Positions 1 through 11,872 of a stretch of 64,000 nt of DNA are shown here, in pieces. Numbering within the stretch: position 1 is the first letter of the stretch; each line of letters starts with the position of its first letter. Position numbers and translations under genes: made by a program. The notes under the pieces are model-generated. The model was not told where the DNA came from. It did not search any database and worked only from the letters and a program-made list of their open reading frames with translations. The DNA comes from Hippasteria phrygiana (lineage: Eukaryota; Echinodermata; Asteroidea; Valvatida; Goniasteridae), in contig JAZGUH010000085.1 of NCBI GenBank assembly GCA_037893225.1, positions 1,054,001 to 1,118,000 of the forward strand, written 5' to 3'.

Positions 1-13
1 AGTTCATTTCCCT

Positions 14-1477
14 GTCGAGCGCAATTTGAGTCCCGCGCGCGAGTTTAAACTTGCGCGCGCAAGTTTAAACTCGCGCGCGGGATCAATTTCCTTGCTGCAA
101 ACTGCGCGTGCAAGTTTAAACTTGCGCACTACAAATCAGTCGGCTTTGACATGAACTGCATGTTGCATTGCATTGCATGTGAACAATGCCTTGAATCGAA
201 ATAGAGTTTTGGCGGCAAATGGCAGCGGTAGTCAACTCCCGGAGTCAACTTCGATATGAGAGAGACTGGGATTGCGGGTAACACCCGCAATTGCGGGTAA
301 CACCCGCAATCCCAGTCTCTCTCATATCGCACCCACTATGCAAAGCTTCAAATCGAGTTTTGCGACTCAAAATTTCCAATTGGAGGGGCCGGTCACCACA
401 AGTTCCACAATAAGAAGGGAAAATAAAAACACACATAAACCAAATCGCGAAGCCACCCCACTTCACCCCTTAGTAAATTTATAATCACACTAGGCCTACA
501 TTTTATGAGCGAAATTACCTGGTGACTAACGTTAGTTTGTATCTCTAAAAGAAAAATTATCAAAAAAATATAAACATCAATATTTGAGTTGTGAAAATTA
601 TCAGACAACGCACGTACAATCCCGACAAGAATGATGGTGAAACCGCGAGCGCAATTTAAGTTCTGTGAACTTTGAAAATATTCCCGAGGCCCCCTCCGAT
701 CCCCTGGCTGAATACGTAATTACAATGTATCCTACATGTATTCCCTTAGTTTTGGAAGGTTTTAATATTGTAGTAAAACGGGTTTAGGCACCCCTATTTT
801 CTATGGTTTGGTCCGCCTCGGGACATGCGCACAGCTCTCATCCTCATGACCTCTACCCGCATCGCCATCGTTTTTGCATCAAGTTTGACTGAGGAACTTC
901 CCAACTTATTCCTGCTGAATTGGACCAGTTTTTCAGCCGGGAATTACCCATTAGCGGCACGCCGATAACGAGACGAGCTCTTGACAACCCCTCGGAGTCT
1001 GCCCCAGGTTGAAGACAGAGTGGACTGTTTTCGGGAGGCGCTATATTTGGCGTCATTTAGTGAACATTTTTGGTGGTGTTTGTCGGGAACGACAAGACCC
1101 CTGCCCGCCGACCGGTCGGAGTCTGCCCAGGTTGGACGGTTGCCAGGGTGAGTTAAGCCGAACAATACTACAATATGAAGGAAAAGAACCAAATACCAAC
1201 GTCATGAAAATGGTGCAACATACATGAATAAATGACAGCAAAATTGGCCAAAGGTTTTCAATGTGCGATCGATTTCTTTTGCTGAAGTTTAAACTTGCGC
1301 AAGGTTCTCAATTTGCGATCGCCCTTACGCCAATTTGTAAAGCGCGCACAAATTTAAATGGTGCAGTGAAATTTGCGTGCTTTTGAAATCCCGGACGCGA
1401 GTTTAAACTAGCGCGCGCAAGTTTAAACTAGCGCGCGCAAGTTTAAACTCGCGCGCTGGACTCAAATTGCGCTTGAC
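14..1477. mobile_element. TIR element with GTTTAAAC / GCGCGC arrays at both ends
   Basis: The left end (GTCGAGCGCAATTTGAGTC, 14-32) and right end (GACTCAAATTGCGC at 1459-1472 region) are inverted copies, and each continues into copies of GTTTAAAC separated by GCGCGC-type blocks. Copies are at 43 and 63 on the left and 1401, 1421 and 1441 on the right, an exact 20-bp period. No transposase frame is present, so this is a non-autonomous element or two ends of a decayed one. The left boundary is near the window edge, so target duplication cannot be judged. Confidence 0.65.
252..329. repeat. Hairpin with 27-bp perfect outer arms
   Basis: The arms start GATATGAGAGAGACTGGGAT on the left and end with its complement on the right. 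Inside, two small GCGGGT/ACCCGC palindromes sit back to back, so the structure can fold as one long hairpin or as a cross. It lies inside the TIR element 14-1477. Confidence 0.85.
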
Positions 1478-1564
1478 ATCCCTATGATGAATGGATTTCA
1501 TTCAAAGGGAAATTAGCTCAGGAGGGAGTACAATAAACTTGTGCAAAACTCCAGATTGCACTCG

Positions 1565-1690
1565 ACAAACACCAACTCTCACAGTTTGTGTGTGTTTCAA
1601 TCTGTCATTTGATAGGTTTTGATCTGTACAGCAGCTGGGTCGATTTTGGCCCCGAGAACAGGAGGGTTAATCAAATATGTCTGAAGACCC
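1565..1690 (+). repeat. Dispersed repeat, copy 1
   Basis: Shares several blocks (AACACCAACT, CACAGTTTGTGTGTGTTTC, GAGAACAGGAGGGTTAAT) with 36430-36565, where they are in the opposite orientation. It has no coding potential that I can see. The family is unknown. Confidence 0.7.
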
Positions 1691-2048
1691 AACAAAAACA
1701 TCCAATTTCACCCTTAAAATTAGGGTTTTCAGTTCCTGTGTGCATGACTGAAGCTCTCTGCACGCACAGAGCATCGCATGCACCAAAATCTTCAAAAATT
1801 TTAATCTAAAAAATTCAACAACTTTTACCTGTCGAAATCTTACGAGTAATAGCTCCTTGGAAAGCTTAGAGTTTCAGCTATCTAACAATGTACATAAAAT
1901 AGCAGACGGAAGTACGTGCGACAGCCTAGGTTTTTATGAATGAACCACTCTCGCCCCGCCCAGCCTTTCGCGAAGTGTTACGATCGCGCGCATTCGGCCC
2001 GTAAAATTTGCCGAGCTATGGGCCGAGCGTCCACTTCGGAGCTATCTT

Positions 2049-2246
2049 GGAAAGAGTTCCATATTCGGACATCACTTATTTTCCCTTAATATGACTTAAA
2101 AACAAAAACAAAAGTGTAAATCTGATAAAGAAACACGAATTTAGGAGGGAATTTTTTTTTACTTATTCTTTGAAAATACTTTTCTGTCATGGCCCATAGA
2201 ATTTGTGCACGAGGTATAAGTGATGTCCGGATATGGAACTCTTTCC
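2049..2246. mobile_element. Foldback MITE, 198 bp
   Basis: The inverted arms of 30 bp (2049-2078 and 2217-2246) differ at very few positions; the left starts GGAAAGAGTTCCATATTCGG. The AT-rich middle has no frame. I saw no clear target duplication. Confidence 0.75.
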
Positions 2247-3164
2247 GGAAACGAGCACGAACGCTGCGTGCATGGCGTCCATGTGTGTCGGCCGATTCAA
2301 CGGGGGGGCACTTGCCCGTGAATGGTGGCGAGGCCCCGGTCGTTTGAATCTGGTTGTACCAACGCAGTTTGGGGGCTTTTATAACAAAATATTCATATCA
2401 CATAATATGCAGAATATATTTCTACGAACATCAGGATTACATTTTGCAGAAATTTCTAGTTCATAACGTTTTATTCTTAAAAGAATAGATAACCCCGTAT
2501 TAAATAATGGTACAGTCTTGCAATTGTGCACAGTGCCTTTTTTGGGCGATACCATTATACATGTTAAACTAAAGCTATGTTTTTTGTATTCCTGGAGGGG
2601 CAGAAATACCAATTGTAAAACATATCCCCCAAAAATAATTATGGTTTATTTATTTGATATACTTAATTGTTTTGAATGAAAATGAAAACACCTACAGGAT
2701 GGGTACATAAAATACTTTGGTGCCCCTTGAAATGTTCCTCAACCTTTGGTAATTTGTGTAAACAAAACATGATTTCATTTCTGACAAACATACTTTCACT
2801 TTTCCATGGCAACAGTAATACAGTGAATGGATGTACATGTATAATGTTTTTTATGAACATGAAGACAATTCACTTCTACATATAATTTAATGCCTTTATT
2901 GATTAAAAGTAATTTAACCGTTTAGTTGACAAAAGTACATGGTCCTTCCTCACAGATAAGTACATGTATTGGTTGCCATGGCAACATAAAAGCAATTGAT
3001 TACATTTAATAAGCATCAAATAATGGTTATAAATATTCATGTACATGTACATTGAACAAGTTTATAAGTAAACATGTATTCAGTTCTCTTACTCAATCCA
3101 AAATTTTGTGGAAAGAAATCCTACCATCTTTCTTAAAAGGAAAATGTGCGTGTTTCCATGGCAA
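2247..3164. other. No gene seen
   Basis: AT-rich sequence with several GTACATGTAC-type palindromes and two CCATGGCAAC words. No exon, RNA gene or transposon ends could be supported. Confidence 0.5.
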
Positions 3165-3363
3165 CGCGTGTCGGTCACTTCGAGACATGCGGGACACTCG
3201 GTTTTTGTGTTTTGTGTTGTTTTGTTATGCGTTATTATTGGGGCAGACACACCAGATATGAAATGAAAATCAAGCAGTTTGATCTTTACAAGGACTACCC
3301 CCTCCCCCCCCCCCAAAAAAAAACTGAGTCTCACGCGTGTCGTCTCGAAGTGACCGACATGCG
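3165..3363. mobile_element. Foldback MITE with C run in its middle
   Basis: Arms of 22 bp: 3165-3186 (CGCGTGTCGGTCACTTCGAG) and 3342-3363 (its complement, one mismatch). A run of C followed by a run of A lies at 3304-3323, between the arms. Confidence 0.75.
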
Positions 3364-3726
3364 TTTACCGCGAGTCCCCAACCGTCTATTATACCGTTTA
3401 GTAAACAGTTGGCGGCATATGAGAAGCCGGGCGGTGCATTTATACATGCGCGCGTAGGAGTGACATCACGCAAGGTCAAGGGGTAACGTGCGATGCATGC
3501 ATGGCCTGCGAGAGCGATGCGGCATGCAAGGTGACGTGGCGCACCATCTTAACAAAAAGGAAACTGGCATATTTGAAAGTGGGTGGGCCAAGGGGTACCA
3601 ATGGGTGGGGGCCAGTGAAGGGATGGGCAAAGATGTAGGGGTGTACATTTATATTTACATGTAGTATGAGAACTGGTTGAAATAAAAAAAAAATACGGGT
3701 ACCTATACAGAAAGCCAATCCCAAAA

Positions 3727-4026
3727 ACTAAATCTCGGAAATTGCTGTTCATAATGTTTGTAAAGGTCCGCACGTTATCGGTGCATCGATGCAGCAAGAT
3801 GCAAGTGTGTACAGTGAGCTCTATATATTTCCATGTAAATTGCATTTTCACAAGAATCGTAAATGTTAATCTCTTTTTTTCTCCCCATTTTGGGAAATTT
3901 CCCACAAATGACATTCAAAAACTTTTTCCTGCATGTAATTCATTCGGTTACGGGTACTCGATTCCTTAATCTGGAACCGGTTCCTGGCATTAGCGGTCGG
4001 GTACTCGGTTCAGATGCACGGCCCTA
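3727..4026. mobile_element. Repeat with GGTACTCGATTCC end, copy 1
   Basis: Long match to 39944-40262 in the same orientation, including GTAAAGGTCCGCA, CAGTGAGCTCTATA, CCCACAAATGACATT and GGTTACGGGTACTCGATTCC. It ends in a GTACTCGGTTC...GGCCCTA segment that resembles the GGGCTG ends of hAT-type MITEs. Confidence 0.65.
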
Positions 4027-4435
4027 GATGGGCGACTCAAGTTTTCATTATTTTGTGCTCGGCATACAACTTACACCTTTGTCGTTTCAAGAAGTGGGTG
4101 GACCAGTATTTTTGGGTATGGGCCTGGGCCCCCCTTGACTTTCCCTTGGCTACATGTACATATAGTAATTCCACGTGGACATCGCTATCAGGTGCGGTAT
4201 ATTGAATGCAGAGTCCAGACAGCAGCTGTGTACATCAGATCAATACACTTTTCTCAATTGTGTGCATAAACACAATGTTTCCTTTCATTGGCACGAACTA
4301 AACTGAACAGTTTTGTTTTCATTCAATTTTTAATTTAAATTATGCGTGGGCTGATTTTTTATTATTTTTTTCTTCCAAATGTAATCTGTGTGCTATAAGA
4401 CACACATGTGTACATGTACGGTACATTGTAGACAT

Positions 4436-4673
4436 GGGGGGTTTCTCAAACCCTGGCTTGGGCTTGGGCTTCGTCTCCAACTATTGGCCAGCCTCATTGC
4501 CAATCTGAAGCCTTGAATACATAAATATATATACAGGCTCAGGCTCTGGATTAAAATATAAGATTTGGATGTACATATAGCAAAAACAGTGTCCAAGATC
4601 TTGTCAAATCTGGGGACATAACATTACGCGAAGCCGAAGCCTGAGCCCAAGCCAGGGGTTTGAGAAATGCCCC
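4436..4673. mobile_element. Foldback MITE, 238 bp
   Basis: Arms 4436-4472 and 4629-4673: GGGTTTCTCAAACCCTGGCT on the left pairs with AGCCAGGGGTTTGAGAAA on the right, followed by G/C-rich GGCTTGGGCTT-type repeats. The middle is unremarkable. Confidence 0.75.
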
Positions 4674-4910
4674 TGGCTTTTTCTTTCCGAGGCTGCAGTG
4701 GACACCAGACATGTAGAAAAGCTAGACTCATCTGTCGATCATTTCACAGGCATATAATCTCATTGCTTGCTTTCTTGCATATTAGTGAAATTTGGTCTTG
4801 TCACCTCATTCCAGAGTGTAGTAAATTTATTCATTGAGGAAAGTTGTTTTCTTTGATAATCCATCAGTAAGAAAAATGTCATTGTTCTTGCCAGTACAGA
4901 CAATCTGCCT

Positions 4911-5174
4911 TTAACCCTAACCCTTGGGTTACTTTACAAGAAAGTATCCTAAATCTGCCAAAATCCACCTATTTTGTCATGCACAAAAAGTTGGTTTTGG
5001 TGACTGCTCAATATGGTGGTATCCTGCATCCATCAAAATCCTGCAGTACCGCTAGGCTTACAATCCTCAATCCATCAAAATCACCCAGTTTTCAATATGG
5101 CGGTATCCTGAATCCACCGAAATCCTCCAAAACAGGGGTATGGATTTTGATGGATTCAGGTAGGTTAGGGTTAA
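4911..5174. mobile_element. TTAA element with telomere-like ends (member 1)
   Basis: Starts TTAACCCTAACCC and ends GGTTAGGGTTAA. The inside holds at least three words of the form ATCCATCAAAATCC about 43 bp apart and ends in the reverse complement TTTTGATGGATTCAGG. Both ends carry TTAA, as in piggyBac-type target duplication. See findings for the family. Confidence 0.75.
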
Positions 5175-7407
5175 TTAAAGATGTGTCTGTTTTGGGGCTT
5201 GGCGCCCCTCCCCCCAAAAAAATTGTTTTAAATTCAATGAATTATAAGCTTTCTAGTGAGACACTCCACCAAACAGTCAGTCCCTGATAATGTTATCACA
5301 CGTACGTATAAGTAATGATGTAATCATTTTCAAATGTACATGTACAGGACACTCCTATTCAAGTTTCTTACATTGTGAATGTATAGGGCAATCTTCGCAC
5401 GTACATGTACACGTACAAGTTAACCCGAGAATGGGAATTTCTCTTCACACTTTTCTCTTCCCACGGAATTAATTTCCATTTCACAAACTGTGAAAATAAA
5501 TTTGAACAGCGGGAAAACATTTTCACACCTTTTCACACAAGTGGGAAAACAGGCTAAGGGGTCGATTTAGAAGAACAAAAATCACATGCACTGGTGCATG
5601 TAGACTAAAAAAGTTACATGCACAAAAAAGTGTGCACACAAGTCATAACCCAAAAGAACAATAGGTATTTGTTGTTTTAAAATGTGTATTCCTACATATG
5701 TAGCTATTATCTTATTATAGTGCTGTTAAGGGTGTTTTGTTTTGTAAATAAAATGTGTTTTTGTACAGTCACAATTGGCATTCGCTGTTTGTTTTTCTAT
5801 TTCATCAATGGATATCAATCTCTGACAGTGACAGAGGCAAACTTCAAAATTGTAATATTACCAGGTCCCCCATATGCAACATTAGAATCGCGAGAAGACG
5901 AAGGTGAAGACGAAGGCGAAGCCGAGTTAGGTTAGTAACATGTTCCACAGTTTCAGAAGGTTGTTCAGTATCCATTTATTTTGATACCGAAATATCGGCA
6001 AAAAAATATCGCGATATTTGATATTATCGTGATGACGTCACTTTTTCCATAACTGAAGAACGGAGAAATATAAAAAAATACATGATGGAAATCACCACGG
6101 CATCATGATATCGGGGCCCACCTTGATCGGGCCCGCCGGGATTAAGCTCGGTTCCGCTAAAATGGGCCGGCCAGCGAGATCGCGAATCGGGCAGGCAGGA
6201 TCGGGGGTTGACATGCATGGTCGGGTTGACAAGGATTCATTCATTGAGTATAGGAGTACTACGACATTTACCTTCAGTTAGCTTACGGCACTTCAGAAAG
6301 ACTAGCGTTTGTTTCTATTTCGGCATTGTTGATGATGGCTATAATCACGCGTGAGCTGTCAAAGACATTGTCTTGTGTACACACGTATGCTCCACACGTG
6401 TTTGTCTTTTCTCGAGACAAATTTTGCTTCGTGTTAGCTGCGTGTACGTGCATTGTACACTGGGAACAAGACGGTGACATTCAGCGCGATTACTTGCACT
6501 TTACCAAGGCTAGCAACAAAGCAACGCGCACGCGCAGATGCGCTTTAGGGGTTGGCATTATTGATCAATAACCCCATGCAGGTCGGGGGTGCTGGGTTGA
6601 CAAGTCTTTTCTCAAGACGAAATTGATAAATACGGTAGCATGCGGTTGTTTGTACTTGACCAAGACTACAATGTATGCATGCACGCACACATGTCGATTG
6701 TTGCGTGCATTATATCAAATAGATCGGGTGCGAGTTGTGGTAAGTTGTTCTACATGGGAAAATGTACAAGGCCTCCAAAAAAGTACGTGCACAGCGTGCA
6801 CGTTGTACCAGAGGTTTACATGCACAGAGGAAAAAGTACATGCACCAGTGCATGCGTGTACCCGTCTAAATCGACCACTGATTAAACCGCTTCAAATATT
6901 TTCAAACCTTTTTCTCAAGTATAAAAATCATTTGGCCACTTGAATTTGCAGGGGGTAAAAGTTCGGTGTGAAATGTGAATGCGAATGCGAATTCTTGAAC
7001 AAAATTTCCCATTCCATTTAAGTGTCATCTTTTATCTACAATGTACGGTAATAAATTCATTTGTAAGAGGAAATCCATTGAATTGAAACTTTCAGCCAGA
7101 GCACCGACATAGCTTTAAGGCGGCCTTAGGTCGACCTGCGATTTGTTTGCGCCACGACGGAACTGTCGGCATCAAGCAGAAAAATAATGCTCGGGTCACA
7201 AAACTGAGAAATCGTATTATTCTCGTGGAACAAGCGGTATTTCAACGCAAAATAATCGCAACCATGCTCGTGTCACCCACGACGCGACGATCCACGACAA
7301 TTCCTTGATAAAGACAGTCATGTGACTTATTTATCAATGAGGGAATAAATATGTGCTTAACCGGTTCGGCTCGGGTGATTGTCAGTGACCATTCCGCTGA
7401 TACGATC
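5175..7407. other. No gene seen
   Basis: Contains a short GAA/GAC/GGT/GAA acidic-type microsatellite at 5892-5930, a region rich in CGATAT words near 6000, and many GTAC/TGCATG palindromes between 6350 and 6870. The longer frames here lack any family resemblance. The missing first exon of the transporter could lie in this stretch or elsewhere upstream; I could not identify it. Confidence 0.4.
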
Positions 7408-7696
7408 TTAACCCCTTGAGTACGGTATTTTACAGGAGACGTCGGGGTGCCGCGGCGGCTCTGGCAGCCAAGCGAACCGCTACAATGTGTTTGTGCAGTC
7501 AAGCGTAACCTATACACAATAATCCAACAATGGATTGAAACTGCACAAACAGCGGCCAATGGCGTCATCCGGCCTGGTGGCACTGTTTAATCCAACAATG
7601 GATTGAAACTGCACAAACGGCGGCCAATTGCGTCATCCGGCCTGGTGCACTGTTTTTTTTGCGCATATTTGCGTCATCCGTACGCAAGGGGTTTAA
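7408..7696. mobile_element. TTAACCCCTTG MITE with internal 69-bp duplication
   Basis: Begins TTAACCCCTTGAGTACGG and ends CGTACGCAAGGGG(T)TTAA. The core with CAATGGATTGAAACTGCACA is present twice in tandem, at about 7519-7587 and 7588-7651. A second, simpler copy of the element is at 20694-20912. TTAA at both ends and CCC-starting inverted ends fit a piggyBac-type MITE. Confidence 0.8.
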
Positions 7697-8580
7697 CGTA
7701 CTTGCATATTCCCATTCATAAATACATTTCAGTCAAAGTGTCGAAACAAGTCAAAAATTATAAGTTATCAATTTTGTTCAACATTTTAACTTCATGTTTT
7801 TCAAACACCCCTCTAGCTATGATGTAGTGTGCCGCTCGCGAGGAGTAGTAAACAATCTCCTTATATGGAGATTGGCGAGCGCGTGGCGCGTACTGCGTGA
7901 TTTGGTGCAGAATGCGGAGCACTGGTGTCGTGTGCTGATTGGCTACAAGATGAAAAAGGATGATCTTAATGCGCGCACGACGTCGTAAATTCAAACACAG
8001 GTCGACTGTGATTGATTCCGCCTGTCGGGAACACGTCGTAAAAGTTGAATTTTTCTACTCCTGCGACTGGTGATTTTTTTTATCGCTAACTGATGCCAAT
8101 CATCTTAATATCGTCGCAGTTAAACTCGGGTAAAAAAAAAAAAAAATCGCCGAATGATGTCTTCCCGACGGTCGTGGCGCAGGCGTAGCTTGATCCTAAA
8201 AAGTCAGTCGCGAACTGTTCTGTTTCGTCGCAAGGTCGACCTGAGGCTGCCTTTAAGCGATTTATACATGTATTCAAAGAAGACGAACAATGCCCCCTAT
8301 TTACAGGTGGTGAAGGAACTGTCAATTTCAGCATCATTTCAATGAGGGCATTTCCATTCAGTTTCAATTTCAGTTTCTATTAAATAACAGCTACTGACTG
8401 TTGCCGAGGTTACCAGGCTAGTGGCATGTATGCAGGTGTGTACATTCTACAGAAAATATTGGATTTTTTTCTCTCAATAATCCAATTTGTAACCAAAAAT
8501 GTAAGAGTCTTTACACATGTACATGTAAGTTAGTTTATATGAGCAGTGTGGAAGCCGCCATCTGCTCCAATCTTTAATAG

Positions 8581-8698
8581 GCCGTGTCTGAATTACTTGG
8601 CTACGGCTTGAAATTACACACGAATCTATGTGACGTGGCTGCAGCCACTACCATAGACATGTGTGTAATTTCAAGTCGTAGCCAAGTAATTCGGACTT
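8581..8698. mobile_element. Foldback MITE, GGCCGTGTCTGAATT family
   Basis: Arms of about 32 bp (8590-8622 and 8660-8692), both containing GGCTACGRCTTGAAATTACA-type sequence. The short middle contains GCTGCAGC. A related, more decayed copy lies at 53635-53752. Confidence 0.8.
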
Positions 8699-8879
8699 GC
8701 CATTCAGCTCCATTTTCTTTGAATAAAAGTAGTGAAACAGTGTGCCTCCTAATATGAACAAATGTATACACTGTCCGAAACGTCAAGATTATTTTCACAT
8801 GGTGGTGTCGCCCGCAAAATGTTAGGTCTGCGCAATTGAAGAGTTTTGATTGTATATTTCTTTGTGGTCATGGGATTGT

Positions 8880-9180
8880 GTGACTGACTGTCCTGGTTGG
8901 GGGGGGGGGTTTTAATTATTTTAATTCTTTTCTTCTTCGCCAATTTTACTTTTAACTTTTGAGATGTTTTAACATAGTTATCGGCTGGTCCGAATCAATG
9001 TGTTGTCATTGTCTCTCTGCTAAAGTGTTTTAAATATAATCGTAATATTTTCTTTTTATATCTTTAGTTATATGTATTTTTTTTATGTCACTTTTTAAAT
9101 AACTGACGTATGTAATTTCTTACGCAATTCGGCTGTTTGGCCGCTATGTTTGAATTTTAATAAACCAATAATAATAATAA
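8880..9180 (+). mobile_element. Non-LTR retrotransposon 3' end
   Basis: An AT-rich tail with CAATTCGGCTGTTTGGCCGC, then AATAAACC and (AATA)n. This arrangement is common at LINE 3' ends in invertebrates. No coding part remains. Confidence 0.4.
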
Positions 9181-9194
9181 GTACGTGTTTTTCT

Positions 9195-9541
9195 TATGGC
9201 CCTGCTAAATCCAACAATTTCAAACAAAACTGAAATGAGAAGCCTGCTAAATACAACAAAATCAAACAGCAAATTTGGTTGGATTCTGCAGTGTACCACC
9301 TACACACCAGCCTTGGCATTTTCCAGCTACATTGTACCCTGCTGAATCCAACAAAATACAACAGGTGTGGTAAAATGTATATTTAGCTTCCATTCTGCTG
9401 CATTGTAAATATGACAGAATCCAGCTACGTGTACAATGTATATTTGTATTGTAACTGCTAGCCCTGTTGAATAGAACAATATCCAACACAGCACTGTTGG
9501 GTTTTGTTGGGTTTTGTTGGATTAAGCAGGGTTTGGGTTAA
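9195..9541. mobile_element. TTAA telomere-like-end element (member 3)
   Basis: Repeated words CTGCTAAATCCAACAA, ATCCAACAAAATACAACAGG and their complements, ending in TTAAGCAGGGTTTGGGTTAA. The left end reads ATGGCCCTGCTAAATCC, without TTAA. The words match members at 23478 and 41261. Confidence 0.7.
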
Positions 9542-9628
9542 CGTGTTACTGGTATGTCTGTGCTTTGGCTGAAAATATCAACTTGATCCTAACCTTCCCA
9601 AATCCAACAAAATCCTCATTTTTTTTGC

Positions 9629-9662
9629 ACCCACAGGCGTCATCCGTACGCAAGGGGTTAAA
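9629..9662. mobile_element. Right end of a TTAACCCCTTG MITE
   Basis: GGCGTCATCCGTACGCAAGG followed by GGTTAA matches the right ends at 7696 and 20912. The rest of the element is missing. Confidence 0.65.
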
Positions 9663-9788
9663 AGGTCACTGGTTCATAACATCAGAAATACAAAAATGAT
9701 TAAGTAATTAAGTCACTAATTATAAATTAAACAATGTACATGTACGACATAAATATTAAATAAGTACATGTACATACATGTAACTATT

Positions 9789-10102
9789 CAGGGTTTCCCC
9801 TTAACTTTTTTGTTAACTGGCCGGCCGGACTTGTTAGTTGGACTTTTAACTAGTCCGCCAGCATTTTCACTGGTCCACTTTTTTTTCAAGTACTTTTTTA
9901 CTTTATGAGGTGGGAGAAAAAGCTCCATAAAAAAATGATACTTAAAATAAATGGAACAGCCTTAGCTGGCACAATTTTCTGCGCGCGTTCGTTTGGCTAT
10001 GCATGCACTATACCATGGAGGATTTTAACTGGCCCGCCGGACTTTTTGAAGAGGGTTTTAACTGGCATTTGGCCAGCGGACCAGTGTTAAGGGCAAACCC
10101 TG
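9789..10102. mobile_element. hAT-like foldback, CAGGGTTTCCCCTTAAC ends
   Basis: Starts CAGGGTTTCCCCTTAAC and ends GTTAAGGGCAAACCCTG. The subterminal sequence repeats AACTGGCC(G)GCCGGAC on both sides. The CAGGG end suggests hAT, but the flanking 8-mers (TAACTATT and ACTAACGA) do not match. Confidence 0.65.
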
Positions 10103-10156
10103 ACTAACGAAACAAGAAATAAAGTACAAAAGAGCATGATCCAATTCATTCCCGCA

Positions 10157-10832
10157 CGCGAGGGACGGAAATCAATACACACACATGACACATGTATGCC
10201 TTTCCCTGGTGAATGCAACAGATGGAAACTGAATTGAACATGTTTACTTGCTAATAATGTTAATACACATTCTCAATGTATTACACCTTTTATAACAAGG
10301 TCCTTGGGACTTGACAATTTACCTTGTTATAACAGGTACCTTGTATTATCAGTAATGGAAAACAAAGAAAAACAAAGACTCGGGACCTATTTTTTTGTCC
10401 TTGTTATAAGCAGGATGTTGTATTAACAGTGCTCTTATTATCAGGGTAAAAATCACTTTGCGATTTTAAGCAGGGGTCGTTTTTTTATGCATGGGGGACG
10501 GACATCAATAGAATTGACAAACACTACCATTCTGTACATTTTCAAATATTTTATTGAAACTTGGCAAATTTTATAAACTACAACGTAATCTCAGTAATTA
10601 TGAAATATGAATAGCAACACTTCATGAAATGCTAACAAATTAAAGTCGGTTACACTCGGGAGAGTGCTCATTAAAAATGTTATGAATGTGTGAGGGACGG
10701 ACAAAATCAACAATACATGTATGTATCAAATTCAACTTGGAATATAATCCTTGACATTCAAGTAATTAGGCAAAAAAAGGAAAAAGGGTTTATTTGAGCT
10801 GTTTGACCCGTTTTATGACACGAGGGACGGAC
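10157..10832 (+). repeat. Four dispersed GAGGGACGGAC words
   Basis: CGAGGGACGGAAATCAA at 10158, GGGGGACGGACATCAA at 10494, TGAGGGACGGACAAAATC at 10691 and CGAGGGACGGACTTTTAAA at 10821. The sequence between them is different. The purpose is unknown. Confidence 0.6.
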
Positions 10833-11215
10833 TTTTAAAAAGTGAAATAACTAGGATCCATCAATAATCCATTGTCTCACCAATCATTGTGTATTAATAC
10901 ATGTATGTCAATATTTAGCCACACATGCACATTATCACCAATAATTGGGCACTTTTCCTGGACCTGTGAGTGACCCCAAGAGATTACTTTTACATCCTGA
11001 CACTGACTTTACACCAGACCACCAATGTACCCCAAGAGTGTAATCAGTGCTCCGACTCGAGTCTTTCTTCTCCACTGCTTAATAATTTAACATGAATCAT
11101 AATATTCTTGCAAAATAACCTCACTGATTTTTTTAGTTCCCATTCGAGCAGCATCACTTTTCCAAAGCTCTGATTTTCAACTTGTATGTATACATGTACA
11201 TGTACATGTACTTGG

Positions 11216-11548
11216 GTAACCCTAACTCCCTACATCATTTTCCCTGCATGTAACCTGAATCCTCCAACATCCTCTGATTTCAAAGTGTTAAAACTCCATA
11301 TAACCTGAATCCTCCAAAATCCTCTAGGTGTTTTTTGCATACCCCAAGTAACCTCAATCCTCCAAAATCCTCATGTATCACATTGAGCCTGATAACCTGG
11401 ATCCTCCATATTCCTGCAGGGGCAAAAACCCCTAGTAACCTCAATCCTGCAAAATCCTCCAATGCATCAACTTCCAAGTGCCCTCAATCCTCCAAATTCC
11501 TCCATTTTGCAAAGAGGATTTTGGAGGATTTGGGAAGGTTAGGGTTAA
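11216..11548. mobile_element. TTAA telomere-like-end element (member 2), CCTCCAAAATCC word
   Basis: Left end GTAACCCTAACTCCC, right end AAGGTTAGGGTTAA. Six copies of AACCTSAATCCTCCAAAATC start at 11252, 11302, 11350, 11394, 11437 and 11481, that is every 43-50 bp, and the element closes with the complement AGGATTTTGGAGGATT. Confidence 0.75.
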
Positions 11549-11872
11549 CGCACTGCAATTTAACCAGAGTGAGTTACATGTAGTGTGATTATTACCATAA
11601 CACTAACGATGTTCTAGCTGTTTTCTTGAGCCTGCGTCACAAACAATTTAGAGGCTTCATTTATATTTTTTATTTTTTTAGGTTGCTTTCAAATATCTAT
11701 TTTCTAAAATCGAAACTGAATAGTGGAATTCAAACCGCATGTTAAAAAATCGGGATTTATATCCCACCACTAGATTCCGTCATGCATATTGATATCGCAT
11801 CGTGGTTTGACTGGTTGACCTCCAAGACACCCAACCGTGCTTCATGTACATGTATTTACATGTAAACCCAAG

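Noticed and set aside
3146..3457. A 103-codon + strand frame
   Set aside because: It runs through both arms and the homopolymer of a foldback MITE; no conserved domain.
4911..4925. Interstitial telomeric repeat
   Set aside because: Only two CCCTAA units are present each time, always at the end of the same element family and next to TTAA, so they are read as transposon ends.
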